Below are positions 26,925 to 35,470 of a DNA stretch of 64,000 bases, piece by piece. Under the pieces are notes generated by a model. That model was given only the letters and a program-made list of their open reading frames with translations, was not told where the DNA came from and searched no databases. The stretch's first letter is position 1; each line of letters starts with the position of its first letter. Source of the stretch: Rhodospirillaceae bacterium (GTDB lineage Bacteria; Pseudomonadota; Alphaproteobacteria; Rhodospirillales; UBA2165); NCBI GenBank assembly GCA_018649725.1, contig JABIHH010000029.1, forward strand, positions 1 through 64,000, read 5' to 3'. A program made the position numbers and the translations under genes.

Positions 26925-29243
26925 TCAATTAGCAGCATGTATCGCTTGCCAAACTTTTTCGGGAGTAACAGGCATGGCGATATTTTTGATACCTTTGGGT
27001 GCCAGGGCATGATTAATCGCGTTCATAACAGCGGCAAGTGCGCCGACAGTGCCGCATTCTCCAGCACCCTTGACGCCGAGCGGATTGGTGGTGGTTGGCA
27101 CGGCATGACGATCAATATCAAAGGTGCAGAAATCTCCAGCCCGTGGCATGGCATAATCGAAGAAGGAACCTGTCAGCACCTGACCGTTATCATCATAGAT
27201 CATGTTTTCCATAAGCGCTTGGCCAGCTCCTTGGGCAATGCCGCCATGCACCTGGCCGTCTACCAGGAGAGGGTTTAGCTCCACGCCAACATCGTGGACG
27301 GCGGTGTAGCGGGCGATCTCGACAAAACCGGTATCAGGGTCAATCTCGACCTCGCAGACATGACAGCTATTTGGGATATTATTCGAATCCGGTGACCATG
27401 TGGCAGTTTCAAACAAACCAATCTCAATTTCTGGCGGCAGTTGGTTAGGCTGGAAAGCAATGCGGGCTACTTCCGAAAATTCAACGTCACGATCAGTTCC
27501 GGATATAGCATAGGCCCCCTCGCTAAATTCAATATCTGCCTCGGCAGCCTCGAGGATGTGGGCGGCAATTTTTTTGCCTTTCTCGATCACTTTTTCTGTC
27601 GCTTTATAAACAGCCGTACCGCCGATGGTCGCCGTCCGGGCCGCACCCGTGCCCGTGCCCCAGGAGAGTTTGTCCGTATCTCCTTCGATAATGCGAATAT
27701 TTTCGGCATCGATTTTGAGCATGTCGGAGAGAATTTGTGTATAGATGGTCGCATGGCTTTGCCCGCCCGCAGTAGAGCCGACTAAAATTGTCACATTGGC
27801 GCCCGGATCAAAGCGCACTTCGGCGGTTTCTGGAGAGGGGCCAGCTGATGGATCGACGGTTGATGAAACCCCAACACCTCGAAGTATGCCCCGTGCCGCC
27901 GCTTCCTCAATACGTTGTTGAGAGCCCTCATAATCAGCTTTGGCCAGGCATTTATCCATAACCGCTTCAAACTCGCCGCAATCATAAGCCCCGGCAGAAG
28001 GCAGCTTGTAGGGCATTGCCGCAGCCGGAATTAAATTGCGCCGCCTGATCTCGACAGGATCGAGATCCATCTCGCGGGCAGCCATGTCGATAATGCGCTC
28101 ATGGGCATAGACCCCTGGCGTGCCACCAGGTGCACGGTAATTGGAAACCGGCACGGTATTGGTCATCACGCCAACAGCCACACCATGTACGGCGGGCGTC
28201 GCATAGGTGCCGCAGATTTGGCGAATAACACCGGCGGTAGACAAAAATCCGATCATCGTCACATAGGCACCGATATTGTTTCTGGAAGAAAATCGCAGCC
28301 CTAGAAACTTGCCTTGGTCATTGAGACCGAGCTCAGCATCAATGACCATATCGCGGCCCTGATCATCGGCGACATGCCCTTCGCTTCGCTCGCACGTCCA
28401 TTTGACCGGCCGGCCAGCATGTCTGGCAGCCCAGGCGGTCAATGGCACCTCAGGGTAAAGGCCGCCTTTCATGCCGAAAGATCCGCCGACATCACCGGCG
28501 ATGAGACGCATGCTGTGCTCGGGGATGTCAAAGATGTGTTTGGTCATTAACGTGCGCCAGATATAGGGACGCTGCAGACAGGCATGGATGGTGAATTTAT
28601 CGTTGCCTTTGTCATATTCGGCAACGACAGCGCGGGGCTCCATCGTGTTAGCAGTCACCCGGTTGATAACAAAGCGCTCGCGCACAACATGGCTCGCATC
28701 AGCAAGAGCTGCATCCACGGCTGCCTTATCTCCGAGCTCGGCATAAACCGCTTCATTGTCCGGGCAGTCATCATGCATCAAAGGGGTCGCCGGGTCATTT
28801 GCGGTCGCGGTATCGATATGGGCGGGCAAGGGGTTGTAGTCGATCTCAATTGCTTCGGCAGCGTCTTTTGCCTGATTGATGGTTTCAGCGACCACGATCG
28901 CAACCGATTGCCCAATATGATAGACCCGGTCACGGGTCATTGCCGGGCGGTCTGGCCGATACATCTGAGAACCGTCACGTCTTTTTACAGGCGATCCACC
29001 CGTCAATTGGCCGAGCCCTTCCTCGGCATAATCCGCGCCGGTAAGGACCGTGAGAACACCCGGCATGGCCTTGGCAGCGCTTGTATTCATTTGCATGATA
29101 TCGGCGTGGGCGTAGGGTGAGCGTAAAAAAAACGCATAAGCCTGGCGCGGTAATGTCACATCATCGGTATAGCGGCCCTGGCCGGTAACCAAGCGCGGTG
29201 CTTCAACCTGGGTCACCGGTTGGCTGATTGAATAACGTGTCAT
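26925..29243 (-). CDS. CoxL-like molybdopterin-binding subunit (xanthine oxidase family), copy 2
   Basis: A 772-residue paralogue of 23702-26029 with the same layout: TQVEAPRLVTGQGRYTDDV, GDVGGSFGMKGGLYPEV, YRAPGGTPGVYAHERI, STAGGQSHATIYTQIL and GVKGAGECGTVGALAAV with the catalytic Glu. The active-site loop differs (NYRAPGG against PYRGAGR), suggesting a different substrate. The partner Fe-S and FAD subunits are again not adjacent, so both enzymes must share partners encoded elsewhere or work with another electron acceptor. A weak half of the island palindrome (GATTTCTTAGTA, 29307-29318) lies about 65 bp upstream. Confidence 0.87.
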   Translation of the reverse strand: MTRYSISQPVTQVEAPRLVTGQGRYTDDVTLPRQAYAFFLRSPYAHADIMQMNTSAAKAMPGVLTVLTGADYAEEGLGQLTGGSPVKRRDGSQMYRPDRPAMTRDRVYHIGQSVAIVVAETINQAKDAAEAIEIDYNPLPAHIDTATANDPATPLMHDDCPDNEAVYAELGDKAAVDAALADASHVVRERFVINRVTANTMEPRAVVAEYDKGNDKFTIHACLQRPYIWRTLMTKHIFDIPEHSMRLIAGDVGGSFGMKGGLYPEVPLTAWAARHAGRPVKWTCERSEGHVADDQGRDMVIDAELGLNDQGKFLGLRFSSRNNIGAYVTMIGFLSTAGVIRQICGTYATPAVHGVAVGVMTNTVPVSNYRAPGGTPGVYAHERIIDMAAREMDLDPVEIRRRNLIPAAAMPYKLPSAGAYDCGEFEAVMDKCLAKADYEGSQQRIEEAAARGILRGVGVSSTVDPSAGPSPETAEVRFDPGANVTILVGSTAGGQSHATIYTQILSDMLKIDAENIRIIEGDTDKLSWGTGTGAARTATIGGTAVYKATEKVIEKGKKIAAHILEAAEADIEFSEGAYAISGTDRDVEFSEVARIAFQPNQLPPEIEIGLFETATWSPDSNNIPNSCHVCEVEIDPDTGFVEIARYTAVHDVGVELNPLLVDGQVHGGIAQGAGQALMENMIYDDNGQVLTGSFFDYAMPRAGDFCTFDIDRHAVPTTTNPLGVKGAGECGTVGALAAVMNAINHALAPKGIKNIAMPVTPEKVWQAIHAAN

Positions 29244-29424
29244 TTTAGGCCCTTAAATTTGGTAAATGATTTAGGAAAGTCTAGTAAAATTAATACCATA
29301 AAAGGCGATTTCTTAGTAGAAAAAGTAGGCTATAATCGTCTGCTTTTCTCTTTCCAGAATTATCGAAGGTTCTCAGAAAAAATGACCCCCCGAGTTACAG
29401 TTTCTGCGATTAAGCTGCTGCAAG

Positions 29425-30309
29425 ATGAATAGTGGTATACTTGCTATGTGGGAGAGAATCCCTGCTAATATTCGAGGGGCTTGTTTTGTTTCCTGCGGCG
29501 CCTTTTTGCTCATCATTATGGCATCCTTGGTAAAACATTTGGGGCAAAATCTGCCGGCCTTTGAAGTTCTCTTCGTCCGATTTCTGGCGGGCCTGATTGT
29601 TATTATGCCACTGGTTTGGCGGGTCGGATTAAAAACCCTTCGCACATCAAAAATTCATTTACATGCGACACGCGGATTAGTTGGTTTCATAGGAAACATG
29701 CTTTTCTTCTTTGCTTTAATCCATATTCCGATCGCTGACACGGTGTCTATTCAATTTTCCAGGCCTTTGTTTATGATCGTCATTGCAGCCGTGTTTCTCA
29801 GTGAGAATGTTAGTTTCTTGAGAAAAATTATAACCGTGATCGGCTTTGGCGGCATCTTGTTGATCACTCAACCTTTTGCCGAGGGGGTTGATCCTTGGGC
29901 ATTATCCGCAGTTGGCGGTGCTTTTTTTGGCACATTAGTCGTCCTGACAGTGAAGTTGCTTACCCGAACCGAGCAAACTGTCACGATCATGTTTTATTTC
30001 GCGTTGTTCACGACCTTATTTGCTTTGATCCCCGCCGTGATGACTTGGCAGAGTCCGACGATGAACGAATGGATACTGCTAATTCTTGCCGGCGCGTTTG
30101 GGATCATTGGACAGGGATTGTTTACGCACGGTCTAGGGCTTGGCGAGACAAGTTTTGTTATGCCGTTTGATTACCTGAGAATTGTTTACGCCTTCATTTT
30201 CGGAATAATATGGTTCGGAGAAGTGCCCGAGATTTGGAGTTTCATTGGCGCGGCTGTGATAATCTTTAGCAGTATTTATCTCGTACGAAGCGAATCTCGC
30301 GCCGGGTAG
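29425..30309 (+). CDS. EamA/DMT family transporter
   Basis: A 294-residue inner-membrane protein with ten predicted helices in two EamA halves; the first half carries FEVLFVRFLAGLIVIMPL and the second MPFDYLRIVYAFIFGIIWFGE, both typical. Substrate unknown; export of a metabolite or uptake of a carboxylate are both possible. It is divergent from the CoxL-like gene at 29243 and convergent with the MFS gene at 30311 (1-bp gap). Not closely related to the EamA protein at 9639. Confidence 0.85.
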   Translation: MNSGILAMWERIPANIRGACFVSCGAFLLIIMASLVKHLGQNLPAFEVLFVRFLAGLIVIMPLVWRVGLKTLRTSKIHLHATRGLVGFIGNMLFFFALIHIPIADTVSIQFSRPLFMIVIAAVFLSENVSFLRKIITVIGFGGILLITQPFAEGVDPWALSAVGGAFFGTLVVLTVKLLTRTEQTVTIMFYFALFTTLFALIPAVMTWQSPTMNEWILLILAGAFGIIGQGLFTHGLGLGETSFVMPFDYLRIVYAFIFGIIWFGEVPEIWSFIGAAVIIFSSIYLVRSESRAG

Positions 30310-30310
30310 A

Positions 30311-31525
30311 TTATCGTTCCGTGCCCAAATTCTTTTGTGCCAATACGATCGCCGCACCGCCAATCGTAAAGGCCGCCAGCAGCCAGAAGATCCAGATTGT
30401 CGCGTTTTGATCAATGATCCAGCCAAAGGCGACCGGGGCAAGGCCGCTGCCGAGCGCAATACCCGTTGAGACATAGCCAAAAATTCGGCCCATCGTGCCT
30501 TTGGGCGCAACTGCGCGGACCATCATGTCGCGGGCGGGGCGCAAAATCCCCTGGAGTAATCCGGCAAAGGCAAACAGGGAAATGATCATAACGCCGGGTA
30601 ATTTGATGAGGGCGAATATCACAAATACCGCTGCTGAGCCTAGAAACGAGATCAAAGCGATGTTGTGATGCTCTTTAGCTCTGTCGGCAATATAGCCGCC
30701 GATTAAAATACCGGATGTGCTGGCAATCAGGTAAGCCGTCAATGCCGAGCTCGCCGCGACCACGGTGATCTCGTGAATATTTACATTTGCCACCACCGAG
30801 AACGAACTCACGCCGTTTGAGGTGAGCGACGCCAACATAAAAAACATGAAAAACAGGATCATCCGGGGTGACAACATCAGCTTTGCTGTTGAGCTGCTGG
30901 CTTCGCCTGTTGACGCATCTTTTTCTGACTTGGAAGCGGACTTCTCATCCCGGAGGATGCCACCCTGGGAATAGATGATGACAGCGCAGACAACACCGGT
31001 CAGGCCGGTAATCGAAACGGCACTTCGCCAATCAAACAGGGCAACCAGAAAAATAATTGTTGCCGGCGCCAAAGCCCCACCGAGATGGCCGGAAAACGTA
31101 TGCAGGCTGAAAGCTTTTCCCATCCGCTCGGCATTTACTGAAGAGTTTAAAATGGCATAGTCAGCCGGATGGAAAACCGAATTCCCGATACCGGCAATCA
31201 CGGCCAGAACATAAATAACCTCCAGGGTCGGTGCGAAACCCATGGCGGCCACCGCCAATCCTTCGACGATTAAGCCTACGACCAAAATCAGCCTGGCCCC
31301 GATACGGTCAACCAGCATGCCGATAGGGATTTGCGTAATACCGGTCGAAAGGGCGAAGAGGGTAATGACCATGCCGAGCGCTGCGTAGCTTACGCCGAAT
31401 TCCTCACGCCAAACTAACAACAACGGAGGCAGGCTCAACTGATAGAAATGGCTCAGGAAGTGCCCCGATCCAATCAGGCTTAAGACACGGGTATCATGTC
31501 TGACTGTTGAGGCGGTTGCTTCCAA
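30311..31525 (-). CDS. Major facilitator superfamily transporter
   Basis: A 404-residue protein with twelve predicted helices. The loop GMLVDRIGARLILVVG after helix two is the usual MFS signature, and the related GGYIADRAKEHHN opens the second half. The long central loop holds a Lys/Asp/Ser-rich stretch. TTG 31525 is the start, with GGGAAAACGACA before it. It is the last gene of a four-gene minus-strand operon (two bicupins, the EutA-like protein, then this one), so it probably moves the substrate or product of that group. Substrate unknown. Confidence 0.87.
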   Translation of the reverse strand: MEATASTVRHDTRVLSLIGSGHFLSHFYQLSLPPLLLVWREEFGVSYAALGMVITLFALSTGITQIPIGMLVDRIGARLILVVGLIVEGLAVAAMGFAPTLEVIYVLAVIAGIGNSVFHPADYAILNSSVNAERMGKAFSLHTFSGHLGGALAPATIIFLVALFDWRSAVSITGLTGVVCAVIIYSQGGILRDEKSASKSEKDASTGEASSSTAKLMLSPRMILFFMFFMLASLTSNGVSSFSVVANVNIHEITVVAASSALTAYLIASTSGILIGGYIADRAKEHHNIALISFLGSAAVFVIFALIKLPGVMIISLFAFAGLLQGILRPARDMMVRAVAPKGTMGRIFGYVSTGIALGSGLAPVAFGWIIDQNATIWIFWLLAAFTIGGAAIVLAQKNLGTER

Positions 31526-31544
31526 TGTCGTTTTCCCGGGTTAA

Positions 31545-33137
31545 TTAATCGTGAGTATGTCCGTGATCCTGTCCGTCACTATGATCGTGGTCGTGGCTGT
31601 GTCCATGGTGATGATCATGATCTGGTTCATCAGAGGTGAACAGGAGAGATTTAATAATCAGGGGCACAACATCCGTGGGCTGAATAAGCTCGCCGATATC
31701 GATGTAGTCAAATTCCTGCAATTGAATGCCGTCGAGCGAAATAATATCACCCTCGACATCGAGTTCTTTGCGCAAAATGCCACCGAGGCTTTTGCCGATA
31801 TCACCTTCCATAACCATAATAAACTGATCTTTATTGGCGATCGTCTTTGGCAGGCCATCGTAAATACCTTGAGCAAGCGCGAACATTCTAGGATGAGAGG
31901 GCTCTCCCTCCCAGCGGAAGGCGAGGGCGATGGTGGTCTCGCCTTCGTCGATATCAAAGCGCGTCATTGCTTTCGAGATTGCCTCTGTCACTTTTTTAGA
32001 TTTGATATCGCCGTCTAGGGAAATATCAAGCCGAATGACGGGGATATTGCGGACGGGTAAACTGTCGGGCTCGGTAATGTGGACGGTGTTACCGCTGACC
32101 TGAACTGTGAACTGAGAAGCGCCGACAACGGTGGCGCGAATGCCTTGGCCGGGATCATAGACCGGATAGCCGATCTCATCTTTTTCCAATGCTTTGGTCA
32201 GTTGCTTCGCCAGATCACCACCGAGATCTCCGTGATCAGTATTTTCGCGTTTGAATATAAATTCGGAAACACCGCCGGAGAAAGTCACCGCATCAATCTT
32301 GGTTTTGGCTGGTAAAGCCGGTGTCAGCGTTAAATCCTTGAGCAATTTAGAGGGCTTTTTGCGGGATATCGCTTCTTTTAAAACAGTGATCATCACATCG
32401 ACCAATTTCTGTCGATCACCTTTGGAAAGCTTTGCGCCGAGCTCAAGTTTGATGCCGGCATCTTTTGCCATACGCTCAGCCGGCCCTTCGATGCGGATTA
32501 AGGAGCCGTCATCATCAAAGGCAATGAGGCGTCCGCCGACCGCAATGGCGGCGCTGTCGAGTAACTTGCCGCCATGCACCAGGGCAAATTTTGTTGTGCC
32601 GCCTCCGACGTCGATGTTCAAGAAAGTTTTGTGTTCTTTGCGGGACAACTCAACCGCCCCCGACCCATGCGCCGCCATCAAGGCCTCGAGATTATGGCCT
32701 GCCGAGGCGCAAACGAATTTACCAGACTCGGCGGCAAAAAGATCGGCGATGGCGCGGGCATTGGTGCGTTTTAACGCTTCACCGGTGAGAATAACCGCGC
32801 CGCTATCGATATCATCGCGCTCCAGCTCCGCCTCTTTGTAAGCTTTATCGATAAACACTTTTAGCTCATCCGCATCGATTGTGTAGTCGGGCCGGTAGGG
32901 CGTCAGCAAAATGGGTGACTTCCACAAGATTTCACGGCCGACGACAACAAAGCGGCTGGAAAGCGCCTCGGATAAGCGTTGCAGATGGACCTTGGCAAAC
33001 ATGAGATGAGACGTGGACGAGCCGACATCAACGCCGACCGTGGTGAACTCGACATTATCCGCCGACCAGATGGCATCGCTAAGCTGTTCTCGTTGCTCTT
33101 CGTTCGGATGGATGTGATCAAACTCTAAATCATGCAT
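31545..33137 (-). CDS. eutA: EutA-like reactivating factor with a His/Asp-rich tail
   Basis: A 530-residue actin/Hsp70-like ATPase. Phosphate-binding blocks TTVGVDVGSSTSHLMF (about residue 32) and LNIDVGGGTTKFALVHGG (about 172), plus REILWKSPILLTPY and FSGGVSEFIF, match EutA, which reactivates B12-dependent ethanolamine ammonia-lyase by swapping damaged cobalamin. The last 28 residues are mostly His and Asp (HDHHHGHSHDHDHSDGQDHG), a likely metal-binding tail not typical of EutA. No eutB or eutC is in the window. It lies between a bicupin gene (15 bp) and an MFS gene (19 bp), so the enzyme it serves may not be ethanolamine ammonia-lyase. Confidence 0.85.
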   Translation of the reverse strand: MHDLEFDHIHPNEEQREQLSDAIWSADNVEFTTVGVDVGSSTSHLMFAKVHLQRLSEALSSRFVVVGREILWKSPILLTPYRPDYTIDADELKVFIDKAYKEAELERDDIDSGAVILTGEALKRTNARAIADLFAAESGKFVCASAGHNLEALMAAHGSGAVELSRKEHKTFLNIDVGGGTTKFALVHGGKLLDSAAIAVGGRLIAFDDDGSLIRIEGPAERMAKDAGIKLELGAKLSKGDRQKLVDVMITVLKEAISRKKPSKLLKDLTLTPALPAKTKIDAVTFSGGVSEFIFKRENTDHGDLGGDLAKQLTKALEKDEIGYPVYDPGQGIRATVVGASQFTVQVSGNTVHITEPDSLPVRNIPVIRLDISLDGDIKSKKVTEAISKAMTRFDIDEGETTIALAFRWEGEPSHPRMFALAQGIYDGLPKTIANKDQFIMVMEGDIGKSLGGILRKELDVEGDIISLDGIQLQEFDYIDIGELIQPTDVVPLIIKSLLFTSDEPDHDHHHGHSHDHDHSDGQDHGHTHD

Positions 33138-33152
33138 GTCGTTTTTTGCCTG

Positions 33153-34253
33153 CTATTTTGAGTAGGGTGTTTCGTCAATAAAATCACCCATGCCGGATGC
33201 GACCCCATTTTTCTCAATTTCTTCCAAGAAGATACCATGGACCCGCGGGTCTTGGTCTTCATATTCGATCTGCCGTCCGCCATCTTTGACGCTGACATCC
33301 ACGCCACTGAACAAGCCCATTTTCTCAGCCGAAAACGGATAACGGAGACTACCAAGGGCGACGGCCAAATAGCGGGCAGGGACAGCAGAGGTATTATAAT
33401 GCTGATGATACATGCCGTCTGGTGGCGCAAAGACGACACCGTGATGCCAGTCAACGCGGACAAATTCTTCATCTTCTCCGTACCAAAGCAGTGAATAGCC
33501 TTCACCCGTCACCGAATAGACATGAAAATCAGCGCCGTGGCGGTGGGCCTTTTTGTATGTGCCTACCGGCATTTCGGACGAATGCGCATGCATCGTGCCA
33601 TCAGCCAAAATAAATTTCATATTGGAGCTACCCGCACCGCGCTTGTCCCAGGCTTGCAGTTCAAACTTTGAAAGGTCGGGAATGAAATTTGTTTCCCACA
33701 TATGGCGTCCGGGTACTTTTGGAATGAAATCACCTTCACCTGAGAAATAGTTGCTTTGACCCTGACGTTCGGGAAATTGGAAGCTGTTGTTGAAGACAAA
33801 GTCTTCATTGTGGAACAAATTAAGCACCAGACAGAGATCATTGGTGGCCGATAACAAAGCGCGTTCCTGGCCACTGCTGTTGAAATGCTGATACTTGGCA
33901 TTCAAGGGCAGGGCAAATAGGCTTTTTGGGCCCCATTCGAAGCTATGTTTCTGGCCATCGACGGTTTCAATCGTTGTGCTGCCATGGCCTTCGAGGACAT
34001 AGATCACCTCTTCATAGAGATGTTGCTGCGGTGAGGTTTTGCTGCCGGCTGGAATGTCGACCAGAAAGATCGAGATATAATCGCCCCGACCTTTCAAGTG
34101 AACAGCTGCCCCCCTGGCATCAATGCGGGCCCAGGGGCCGGTTTCCACCTTCATCAGATCGATGCCGAAATCCTCGGCAACGGGAATGCCTTCATTTTCG
34201 ACCCAATCGAGATAGGGGTCGAACAGAAATTTTGGTTCCTGAGCTTCGGCCAT
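33153..34253 (-). CDS. Two-domain cupin (bicupin), copy 2 of a tandem pair
   Basis: A 366-residue protein with two cupin domains. Domain one carries SPQQHLYEEVIYVLEGHG with the metal-binding His and Glu and later NAKYQHFNSSG; domain two carries YKKAHRHGADFHVYSVTGEG and PPDGMYHQHYN. About 70 percent identical by eye to the gene just upstream (34264-35373), so a tandem duplication. Bicupins include gentisate-type dioxygenases and decarboxylases such as oxalate decarboxylase; which of these applies is not clear. AGAGGAT precedes the ATG. Confidence 0.85.
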   Translation of the reverse strand: MAEAQEPKFLFDPYLDWVENEGIPVAEDFGIDLMKVETGPWARIDARGAAVHLKGRGDYISIFLVDIPAGSKTSPQQHLYEEVIYVLEGHGSTTIETVDGQKHSFEWGPKSLFALPLNAKYQHFNSSGQERALLSATNDLCLVLNLFHNEDFVFNNSFQFPERQGQSNYFSGEGDFIPKVPGRHMWETNFIPDLSKFELQAWDKRGAGSSNMKFILADGTMHAHSSEMPVGTYKKAHRHGADFHVYSVTGEGYSLLWYGEDEEFVRVDWHHGVVFAPPDGMYHQHYNTSAVPARYLAVALGSLRYPFSAEKMGLFSGVDVSVKDGGRQIEYEDQDPRVHGIFLEEIEKNGVASGMGDFIDETPYSK

Positions 34254-34263
34254 AATCTATCCT

Positions 34264-35373
34264 CTAAATTGTGCCGTCGAGATAAGGCTTCTCGTCGATG
34301 AACTCGCCCATTTTTGACTCAGCACCGTGCTTTTCCAAATCTTCTAGGAACATCTTGTGGATGCGTGGGCTTTGATCTTCATATTCGATCTGCGCGCCGC
34401 CGTCGCGGACGTTGACATCCATGCCCATAAAGACGCGGCGCTTGGCCTCGGTCATGGGATAGCGCAAGCCGCCAAAGGCGATGGCGAGATAGCGCGCGGG
34501 ATCAGGGCTGGTGTTGAAATGCTGGTGGAACATGCCGTCCGGCGGGGCAAAGACTACACCATGTTTCCAATCTACACGCTCATATGGCTCGGTGTCATCA
34601 TACCAGAGCAGCGAATACCCTTCACCAGTTACACAGAAAACGTGGAAATCTGCACCATGGCGATGACCTTTTTTGTATGTGCCGACCGGCATCTCGGACA
34701 TGTGCGAGTGCATTGAGCCATCGGCCAGGACAAACATCATGTTGGAGCCACCGGCACCACGTTTTGACCATTTGCGCAACTCGAACTTAGAAAGATCAGG
34801 CACAAAATTGGTTTCCCACATATGGCGACCCGGACGTTTCGGAATAAATTCGCCTTCACCGGAGAACGATGTTTCGGTGCCTTCGCGTTCGGGGAAACGG
34901 TAGTCATTGTTGAAAATGAAATCGGTGTTGTGGAACAAGTTCAACATAACGCAAAGACTGGTGGTTGAGGACAATCGCGCATTTTCCTGACCGCTGGCAT
35001 TGAAATGCTGATATTTGGCGTTGAGCGGCAGGGCAAACAGGCTTTTTGGACCCCACTCGAAACTATGAGTGCGGCCGTCATGGGTCTCTACTGTCGTGCT
35101 GCCGTGACCTTCTAAAACATAGACAACTTCTTCGTAAAGGTGCTGTTGTGGGGAGGTTTTACCGCCCGGCCCAATGTCGACAATAAAGATCGAAATAAAA
35201 TCGCCCCGGCCTTTGAGATGGGCAATGGCGCCATTAGTATCGTAGCGTGCCCAAGGCTTGGTCTCGACTTTAATGAGGTCAATACCGAAATCTTCGACGA
35301 CGGGAACGCCTTCGCCCTCAACCCATTCGAGATAGGGGTCATGGAGAAATTTTGGTTCTTCGCTATTTGACAT
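34264..35373 (-). CDS. Two-domain cupin (bicupin), copy 1 of a tandem pair
   Basis: A 369-residue paralogue of 33153-34253 with the same two cupin blocks (SPQQHLYEEVVYVLEGHG; YKKGHRHGADFHVFCVTGEG). The start at 35373 (MSNSEEPKF) is chosen because AGGTGAGG precedes it and it aligns with the start of copy 2. It is the first gene of a minus-strand operon bicupin-bicupin-eutA-MFS with gaps of 10, 15 and 19 bp. An island palindrome lies 43-62 bp upstream. Reaction unknown; metal-dependent ring cleavage or decarboxylation of an aromatic acid is plausible. Confidence 0.85.
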   Translation of the reverse strand: MSNSEEPKFLHDPYLEWVEGEGVPVVEDFGIDLIKVETKPWARYDTNGAIAHLKGRGDFISIFIVDIGPGGKTSPQQHLYEEVVYVLEGHGSTTVETHDGRTHSFEWGPKSLFALPLNAKYQHFNASGQENARLSSTTSLCVMLNLFHNTDFIFNNDYRFPEREGTETSFSGEGEFIPKRPGRHMWETNFVPDLSKFELRKWSKRGAGGSNMMFVLADGSMHSHMSEMPVGTYKKGHRHGADFHVFCVTGEGYSLLWYDDTEPYERVDWKHGVVFAPPDGMFHQHFNTSPDPARYLAIAFGGLRYPMTEAKRRVFMGMDVNVRDGGAQIEYEDQSPRIHKMFLEDLEKHGAESKMGEFIDEKPYLDGTI

Positions 35374-35415
35374 TTGCAGCCTCACCTAGTTTTAATATTT
35401 TAGTAATCTTGATTA

Positions 35416-35435
35416 GTACTTAGAATTCTAATCAA
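35416..35435 (-). promoter_or_regulatory. Island palindrome upstream of the bicupin-eutA operon
   Basis: GTACTTAGAATTCTAATCAA contains the perfect 12-bp dyad TTAGAATTCTAA (35420-35431). An outer pair of arms, GATTAG at 35411 and CTAATC at 35428, makes a second, overlapping dyad. It lies just upstream of the bicupin start at 35373. Confidence 0.6.
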
Positions 35436-35470
35436 ATTTTCGGATTGATCAATACGAAAAGAACCAACGC

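Noticed and set aside
29269-29289. TTTAG...CTAGTAAA near the CoxL-like copy 2 promoter as an island palindrome
   Set aside because: Spacing between the arms is two bases too long and the core AATT is missing; only the half-site at 29307 was kept, as weak.
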